Shown here piece by piece: positions 56,613 to 64,000 of a stretch of 64,000 nucleotides of DNA. Every line of letters begins with the position of its first letter. Position 1 is the first letter of the stretch. The translations under genes were made by a program, and so were the position numbers. This DNA is from Pictodentalium vernedei. Taxonomy: Eukaryota > Mollusca > Scaphopoda > Dentaliida > Dentaliidae. A model generated the notes under the pieces. It made no database searches, was not told where the DNA came from, and saw only the letters and a list, made by a program, of their open reading frames with translations. The stretch spans positions 390,591,217 to 390,655,216 of the forward strand of contig CM062294.1 in assembly GCA_031216915.1 (NCBI GenBank), given 5' to 3'.

Positions 56613-56881
56613 ATTGTTTCCAAAAATGCAGTTGCAAAAAACTGCTGATCGTGTATTTGATCTGGAGTTTTGAGAAATGATAGCCCGCACTGAATATATG
56701 ATACAATATAGCAATTAGCTGCGAGTTCTATAACTGTAAAATATTACTGTAAAAAGGTGTGTGTTTGTGTTTTGACGAAATCGTTTTGTTCGATCTCCAA
56801 ACAGAACCTCAGAACTTATAGCTTCTTTAAACCAGAAGGTTGCTCAAAATGCACAAAGAGGAGGCCAAACACTACCTTTAA

Positions 56882-57123
56882 CCCTTTACCCAACCTAACG
56901 GCCAAAACCGGCCAGCGCTATTCTCAAAAATCGTCAATTAATTTTCAAAATATTTTCATTTTTTGTCTCAAAAACATAGGTTATGACCCCTCGTTGGAAC
57001 GAGCTCGTCGAGCTCGTTCCAACGAGGGGTCATAACCTATGTTTTTGAGACAAAAAATGAAAAAAATTAGTTATTCAAGATTTTTTTTGCAAGTGTCGTC
57101 TGCTTTTCATGTTAGGTAAAGGG
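56882..57123. mobile_element. Palindromic piggyBac-like MITE, copy C
   Basis: TTAA at 56,878-56,881 and 57,124-57,127; ends CCCTTTACCCAACC / GTTAGGTAAAGGG. The palindrome is centred at GAGCTCGTCGAGCTC (about 57,007). Confidence 0.9.
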
Positions 57124-57129
57124 TTAACA

Positions 57130-59275
57130 CATACAACTACAGGCTGACACTTTTATATTTCTTTGAAACGGTTCTATATTTCTTCGGAACGGCTGTACCC
57201 AGGTGTATTCTTTCTTGAGAACTTAACCCGTAGGCTGTATTTATTTCGGTAATATTTTTAAATTATTGCTGGCTGCCTTTTTTATATAAGCAGCCAACAA
57301 ATAATGTAAAAACATTGTCAAGATAAATGCAGCTGTGGGCGTGTGTGTAAGGCAGTGATTATCTTTAAAATTAATCCGACCCTTTAAAGGTTACGGCTGC
57401 AGGTTAGAAATATTAATTGATCTACTCTTTCGACAAGGACGATACCATCATATAAAAACGGAAACTGAAGAATTAAATGCGTTTGTTTTGGGAAAGGCTA
57501 GAACATGGACACGGACGCTCCTCTTTTTGCATGATTATGATGATGACACGTTATTTAAGTAGTAACCGTTGTTACCGTGACATTCACAGTGATTGGACTC
57601 TTGTGGTTACCAGTAATGTACAGTATTTTTCGGGTAATTTTGGTGTGTATTCGAATATTTATTCTCTCACTAACTACGTGGCATATTCGGATAGTAATTT
57701 ACCACTGAATACCGAACCTCTAGTCTGGATGATCCTGTAATCATGAAAAGTTGTAGAAAAACGTGATAAAAGAAGAAGAAAATCACCTTTTTCAAGAACA
57801 GTTGTATTTTCTGATATCGGTATTTATGCAATATTCCCCATGCATGATAAATTCCAGATGATCACAATGAGTAAAGTACAAACATAGAATTTTATTTTTC
57901 CTAATGGTTGTTCTTTTTGTTCCGGTATTGTGGGGGTCACATGACAAGGTTTGATAGCCCACTTCAAAGGAGAACTTCCGGGTTATCCGTATATGAAGTT
58001 TACACGTGGAAGCTTTTAGCTGACACAGTCCTTAATGCTACAGTATTTTGATTCTCATATATCTAGAATGTTAGTTTTATAACTCTACATTGTTCGTTCT
58101 TCTGGCAGAAGAACAAAAGTACTGATGTCTTGTTTGTATAGGTGCCACATGCATGAATTTCTAAATACAGAGATAATATATAAATGTCAGAATAATATCT
58201 GCTTTGGTGCTTTTTTGTTTATCAGTCTTCCATCAGACCTCTCTCTCTTCATACACTGTGATCTATGTGACTAAATGCCATCTTATCTGTAGTGTGTAAT
58301 GATCAAGTGCTATACTTCTATATCTTATCCTCGGTTTATAGACTTTAGTCCCGTGTTCTCATCTATAATCTTCCACCATATAACCTATCCGTCATTTACA
58401 GCCTCTAATTATTTGGCAAATCCCAACAGAGATGTAAAATCATGTGCAAACGAGAAATTGCGTCTTAACGAAGAAATGCATGACATACAGCTAATACTTT
58501 TCTGAATGGAGATAACAAAATCACTGTCTGTAGATACACAGATAAAGAGAAAACGAGAGCAGCTTTGCCCCATCTCCATACCAAACGTTTTGTTGGAAAA
58601 TACAGGTTTTTGAGTAATGCTGCTTGGGATCTATACAATATATTTACCTCTATCAGGAATCCTCCCTTTACCATTAGTAGTATGTCTTTTGGCTTTGTTG
58701 TTTTGTCTTTTCTTTTTAATTTTTTTGTTCTGTCCTTTGAGGTTTTTCGTGATGGAAGTAGGGTGTTGGATGAGGATTGCATTCGAAACACGACAGACAC
58801 CGGGTTATTTTCTACAAGCCATGCATTCGGTATACATCAACTTATACAATGTTAAGTAAGAACTTGCAAACTCATTTGGCCAATATCCAGTCCATGGATC
58901 ATTGAAGTCGCTATACCTTCCCCACTAGGAAGTAGAAACTCAAATCTATGCCCTCTGATGACAAAGTACTGAACTTTCTCATAATGCACTGTCAAACCAG
59001 ACTGATTTGGTTAAATTCCTTGGTACAAAATGGGAAAATTTGCAATGTTGAATTTTGATATTTCAACGTCACTGTGCAGGGGGTTAGGAGAAAAGGAAAG
59101 TGAAAAAATGCAGTTACACATACCGTCCCGTGAGACTATAAAGGCACTATCTAATTCTAAAACACTGAAGATAATGTCTTGGTGCACTCAAGAGAAGATA
59201 TCTCCAACACAGGACGTGCGTCGTTACAGTGATATCAAAAAAGAAAAAGGCAGCATCATATCATCCCTTAGGTGT
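57130..59275. other. No recognisable gene
   Basis: Short frames on both strands (for example 58,465-58,800 and 58,565-58,855) overlap one another and carry no motif. Sequence is AT-rich and otherwise unremarkable. Confidence 0.35.
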
Positions 59276-59279
59276 TTAA

Positions 59280-59428
59280 CCCTTTACCCAACGTGACGGC
59301 CAAAATCATCTAGCTCGTTTCAATGAGGGGTCATAACCTATGTTTTTGAGACAAAAAATGAAAAAAAAAATTAGTTATTCAAGAATTTTGTTTGCAAGTG
59401 TCGTCTGCTTTTCACGTTAGGTAAAAGG
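59280..59428. mobile_element. Palindromic MITE, copy D, one arm lost
   Basis: TTAA borders (59,276-59,279 and 59,429-59,432) and end motifs are kept, but about 95 bp of the left arm and palindrome centre is deleted, leaving one arm (GAGGGGTCATAACC onward). Confidence 0.88.
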
Positions 59429-59559
59429 TTAACATTGCGGATGGAACCTTGATGCACTCGAGGGACGATATTACATGATTGAATATCCTTGATGGGGAAA
59501 AATCAATACCTTCGGGGTTTTCATAGTGCTCAGGAAATGTAGTGACAAGGTATACCTTT

Positions 59560-59960
59560 TGGGTACCTGCATTGATAGGTCTTTTCAACGATGGTCAGAA
59601 AGCAGTCACATATATCATATGACTATATGACTACATATGGAATAAAAGGGAAAAGACGGACATTTTATCTCGTATGTCTGTACAGTAAGAGAAAAAGACA
59701 ATCATATCTCCAGGGTCTCTATATGGTGTTAAATATAAGTGACATAATATACCTCTTGGGTACCTGCAATAAAAGGTCTTTTCAACGATGGTCAAAAGCA
59801 GTCATAGATATCATATCATTCTGGAAAAGAGGGGAAAAGACGGACATTTTATCTCGTATGTCTGTACACTAAGATGAAAAGACAATCATATCTCCAGGGT
59901 CTCTATATGGTGACTGATATCATATGACTCTGGAATGAAGGGGAAAAGACGGACGTTTTT
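59560..59960. repeat. Tandem duplication, unit ~190 bp, 2.3 copies
   Basis: GGTACCTGCATTGATAGGTC ... AAGACGGACATTTTATCTCG ... TCTCCAGGGTCTCTATATGG is repeated at 59,758 and partly at 59,912. Confidence 0.88.
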
Positions 59961-60409
59961 TAAAATAACAAATTTTGATATCGCGTGAGTTAAGTATCAC
60001 TGGCATTGCTTATAGATGAGCGAACGCCAGAAAACGTTAAAGTCCTAATTCTCAATGTTGTTGATTACAGTTGTCGGTCCCTTCACTACATATCGTAGAC
60101 TTCAGAATCTACATTTTCCCATGTAATGTCTCCCATTCCAATTTTCATACCATTCAGCAGAAGAGATATAAATATTCAACTCATGAGCTGAGAACAAACA
60201 CGATTTATTTCATATCCTTGTTTTTTTAAGATGATAAATGAATAAATTTCTGTGTACACAGACATATCTCTTGCCAGAAAAATGTATAATTAGCAACAAA
60301 CTGATCAGAATAACGACTCGTTCTGCAGTGCGCATGAGATCTGACTTCTTTGAAGATAAAACGAAGTAAACATCATGCTTGTCTTGAAAGACAAACTTAC
60401 CAGACACAG

Positions 60410-60530
60410 AAACACACAGACACACACCCACCCTCACAAATACGCGCGTATTCACACACACACCTGCATACACCCACATCATCACCACACAACCCTACTA
60501 TCACCCAAACACACACACACGAATCCCAAA
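60410..60530. repeat. CA-rich simple repeat
   Basis: ACACACAGACACACACCC and similar degenerate CA tracts. Confidence 0.85.
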
Positions 60531-60884
60531 CAAATCTGTTCCAACAAAGACTAAATTCCTCGCCCTCTGATCTCACGTTGATGTTTCGATGTTTGCGCCT
60601 TCTGTAGCGTATGTTATACCGTTTGACGCCACCAAGCGAAATATTTAAAATGAGGTTGCCGGTTTCGCAATTATTTCATCAACGGTGTGACTTGCAAACC
60701 CCTCCCATTTTCTAGATTTTTCACACGAGCAGGAGACTATGTTCCGAATGAAGTGTTGTTGAACTAAGAAGAAGTGACATCGACCTTTATCTGATTTATC
60801 GGTGGAATTGTGTTAACAGCCGAGACCGATCGTTTGACGACGGTCGGTGTGCGTCCGGCGGATGTGCATCCTCGGGCGTCCTCA

Positions 60885-61370
60885 CACTGTTAGCACAATA
60901 ACTTGAACAAACGTTCTCGGATTTGCCTAATATTTGCCATACAGGTTTTTTGCAATAATATCTCAAGTGAGTTCGAAAACTGGCCCGGCCCGATTTATCG
61001 TTACAGAGTTATGGACATTAATTAGTCAACTTTTACGAATTTTGAGCTCGTTAGCACAATAACTTGAACAAACGGTCTCAGATTTTACTCATTTTTACCA
61101 TACAGGTCCTTTGCACAAATATCTCATGCAAGTTCGAGAAATGGCTCGGCCCGATTTTTCGTTACAGAGTTATTGGCCTTAATTAGTCGATTTTTACAAA
61201 TTTTGAGCTCGTTAGCGCAATAACTTGAACAATATCTCCGATTTGACTAATATTTGGCATGCGGGTCTTCTACAATAATATTTCAAGCGGGTTCGATTTT
61301 TCGTTATGGGCCTTAATTAATTTTTACAAATTCTGAACTTATTAGCATTATAACTTGAACAAAGGTTCCA
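60885..61370. repeat. Tandem array, unit ~160 bp, 3-4 copies
   Basis: Units start GTTAGCACAATAACTTGAAC, then TTTGCCATACAGGT, AATATCTCAAG, GGCCCGATTTATCGTTACAG and AATTAGTC. The GGTCGGTGTGCGTCCGGCG stretch before it resembles the 5' leaders of the Helentron-like elements, but I see no matching end. Confidence 0.85.
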
Positions 61371-61650
61371 GATTTGACAACCGGCATATGATAACCGGGT
61401 TATGGACATGCAACACTCTCCAATTTCCTCCACAACTCTACGCCAACATCTCTGCGGACATCTTGTTGATTATTATTAGTCCAGAGACGTCGGGTACACG
61501 AGAGGGTTATTTACTAAACTTGTTATCGTTAAAAGTTGACATGTGCGTTTCACGATCTGGCCTTTGGGCTATGGGTAGAGTCTTATTAGAACATATACTT
61601 TAATGTGATGAATTGAAGGGAGCATGGTCTGAGGAATGCGGCTCTGAGTG

Positions 61651-61689
61651 TATGTTCAACCGAGAGGCGGAGCGTCTCGGTTGAACATA
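61651..61689. repeat. Perfect hairpin, 15-bp arms
   Basis: TATGTTCAACCGAGA and its exact complement flank a 9-base GC-rich loop (GGCGGAGCG). Confidence 0.9.
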
Positions 61690-63604
61690 AACTCCGCGCT
61701 GCAAACCGTCAATTCACCACAATAACTTATAATGTGCACTCAAGTGTGTGTATGTGTGTCTCTGTGTGTGTGTGTGTCTGGGGGGGGGGGGGGGGGGGTA
61801 GGTTATCACTTTCTAGTATCTTAATTTTTCAAACTTTTGCTTTATGCCTAGTCATGCTAACTGGCCATATTCCGTTTCTATCACCTATAGAGAAGCTTAA
61901 TTATTGGTTTAACCTTATTTTTTACAAGGTTTGACGGGCAAGTTATACAAGCTAATAATAACACCTTCGTGACCTCGCTCTTCTCAAAAGCTACGGAGAA
62001 CTCTTTGCCTACACAAAGTGTGGATCTCTCCGTACAGGAGACGGCCATTCTAAACCCCCATCCGATAGGACAGCACACTATAATAGCATCTATTCCACTA
62101 TTGATGCTGTCACTTCGAGAACTTTCCCGACAAACGATGGATTCCGGGATCTCTGGCATGAGAGACCAACGTACGTATCCACTCGGCCTCCACTCTCTTC
62201 CAAGCAAGCTCAATGATATTCTGAAGAAATTTCCAATATACATCCGATGCACCATTGTTGGGCCCGATTCGAGCAAAGTTGAAAAATGTCACTATAGAAA
62301 ACCATTTCATTGACCCTGGGGTCTTGACTGGTGTGGTGGGAGATGTTAAGAAGTGTGTCTCGCGGGAGGGGGCGCTAAAACTCAGTCTGAAAAGACTGGC
62401 GACGTCCTAATACAAGAGGTGCAATGGGGCGACGCTGCCACCACAAATTTTCGGCTTGCTGGGAAAGTATTGAGGCTTTTTGTTGGAAAAATTTAGCGTC
62501 ATAGAAAGAAAATTAATGATATTTTGGCGAAAACATTTGTTTTTAAGACAACACGGTAGAAATTTGATTTCCGAATCTGAAATGTAGATTTGTTTTTGTC
62601 TGTTGGAAAATGTTGGCTTGTACTCTCAAAGATGAAAAGCTATCCATTTGATCTTACGAATATTATACTCATATATTAGCAAATGTAGGACTACCCGCCA
62701 GTCTTTATTGTAGGTGTACATGCCATGGTGTGCGCGCGGTACACGGGCGGCGCTTGGGGGGGGGGGGGGGTGACACCCCCAATAATATTTCCAGTCAACA
62801 CATATTCGTCAGGATTGAAGTCTATTAATTCTCTCTTGTTAGTAATTATGTAATTTCTTAAAGGACAAGATTTGATACTTGGACACTCACAGTCTGCCAT
62901 ACATCGGGGGGTCTGTAGTAGGGCCTACCCGATTCGGGCTGTTGGGGGTCACTACGTGACTAATTTGATGTAGCGGTACGGAACGTGTTAATTAAAAAGG
63001 AAGTTGCGTGACAACTACTACATGTATATTTTATTTATTCACTAATAAAATTCCAAGGATTCTTAAGTTTTTTTAATTATAATCCCGACACGGACTAATA
63101 ATCCAACTACATCATCCAGGCAAGCCCTTGACAAATCAGGTTTACATCCACCATCGAGAAATCGATCATCTTCGTAACGCTCTTGGATCAGTAAATGTCT
63201 TCTACTTCAGCTCTCTTCCAACACGAAGGCTACCCTTCAGGTGTGAAGATGTTTGAAGTTGAAGAAACCGACCGGAGTGGTATTATTTAGCAACATACAA
63301 TGAAATTTGTTTGCGCTAGTAGATAACATAGTACATTAACGCCTTATACTGACATATTTTCATGCTCTCACCTTTTAAGTTGTGTAATCGCGTAATTAGC
63401 ATGTCTTTGAAAAGAAAATGTGGAGGGACACGTGCTCCCTGCCCCCCCCCCCCCCCCGTTCAGCCGTGTCTGATAACCAATGTTTCGTGTCTTTATACAA
63501 GTTTACATTGACCATCGCAGTTCTTCCTTTGTGTCCTCTGTCTTTAAGCAAGAGATTAATGGTAACTTGACGAAAACGCAATGCAGTGATTCACATTTGA
63601 AAAA
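61690..63604. other. No confident gene; poly-G/poly-C tracts
   Basis: Homopolymer runs lie at about 61,781-61,798, 62,757-62,770 and 63,441-63,457. A plus frame at 61,969-62,313 and a minus frame at 61,881-62,276 overlap fully and neither carries a motif. A minus frame from the ATG at 62,900 (MADCECPSIKSCPLRNYIIT) is Cys-containing but unrecognised and ends in the poly-C tract. Confidence 0.35.
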
Positions 63605-63757
63605 ATACAAAATTTCATATCACGCCCAGCCCCACCCCCACCCCCACCCCATATACACCCCTCCCTCCCTCCCTCCCTCCCCCTCCCCTATATATATCCC
63701 TGTCTCCCTCTCTCTCTCACACACACACTATCCCTCTCACTCTCCCTTTCTCTCTCC
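63605..63757. repeat. CT/CA-rich low complexity
   Basis: CCCACCCC, CTCCCTCC and CTCTCT tracts, just before the SINE tail. Confidence 0.85.
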
Positions 63758-64000
63758 CCATATTTATTTATTTATTGGTGTTTAAGGTCACATACTTATG
63801 CACAATGGCTAATCATGACCGTGACAGTTTTACGGGTGGAGGAAGCCGGAGTACCCGGAAAGAACCATCGAGCAACGACGAGCAGCTGCCAGCTCCCCAA
63901 CATCGTAAGTCCGCACTGCAGCACAGGCAGGGTTAGGTTGGTTGAAGACATGCGCACCATCGACGTGCAGTACGCCTTAGTACACGGCGTCATCGTGCCC
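63758..64000 (-). mobile_element. SINE, cut by the window edge
   Basis: The tail (TTTATTTATTGGTGTTTAAG) and body through GTACTAAGGCGTACTGCACG and GGGCACGATGACG are present; the tRNA-like head lies beyond 64,000. Confidence 0.92.

Noticed and set aside
61881-62313. 114- and 131-codon frames on opposite strands
   Set aside because: They overlap fully, have no motif, no splice context and no composition difference to favour either.

Overview
The window looks like repeat-dominated nuclear DNA of an aquatic invertebrate animal. It has spliced-eukaryote style base composition, tRNA-derived SINEs, a DIRS-type retrotransposon, a Polinton/adintovirus-like relic, hAT, Tc1/mariner and piggyBac-like elements, and Helentron-like elements. 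I cannot place it in a phylum from the sequence alone; a mollusc or other lophotrochozoan is a guess from repeat style. I recognise no intact host gene in 64 kb. Almost everything that can be supported is a mobile element, a broken mobile-element gene or a tandem array.

Layout. Positions 276-23,611 are bounded by long inverted repeats (276-1,181 and 22,953-23,611) that share a ~22-bp AATTAGG minisatellite, TTTCGTAC boxes and the start of a small reading frame. Inside lie a SINE, tandem arrays, a dead Tc1 element (3,210-4,779), a leftward-reading Polinton-like gene cluster (5,985-15,142), a hAT element inserted in its DNA polymerase (11,626-13,705), foldback AT-rich repeats (15.2-18.8 kb), a ~155-bp array, and a Helentron-like tandem-core element (20,013-22,866).

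From 23.6 to 34.9 kb there are palindromic MITEs, an inverted repeat pair (25.5/27.0 kb), SINEs and a LINE tail. A complete but decayed DIRS-like element (gag-like, RT/RNase H, tyrosine recombinase, inverted terminal repeats) occupies 34,886-41,872. Two more Helentron-like elements lie at 42,254-43,646 and 46,096-48,134. From 48 to 64 kb there are four TTAA-flanked palindromic MITEs, a decayed LINE with one of those MITEs nested in its ORF, a 1,598-bp solo LTR with a 5-bp target duplication, more tandem arrays, and two SINEs.

The viral-type genes follow a compact, one-direction order: polymerase, BIR protein, unknown, packaging ATPase, unknown, basic protein, small hydrophobic virion protein, minor virion protein, capsid fragment. 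Several are broken by frameshifts, an in-frame stop, deletions and the hAT insertion, so the cluster is a relic. Insertions inside insertions (hAT in the polymerase, MITE in the LINE, LTR in a repeat, SINE, Tc1 and Helentron-like elements in tandem arrays) give a readable relative chronology.
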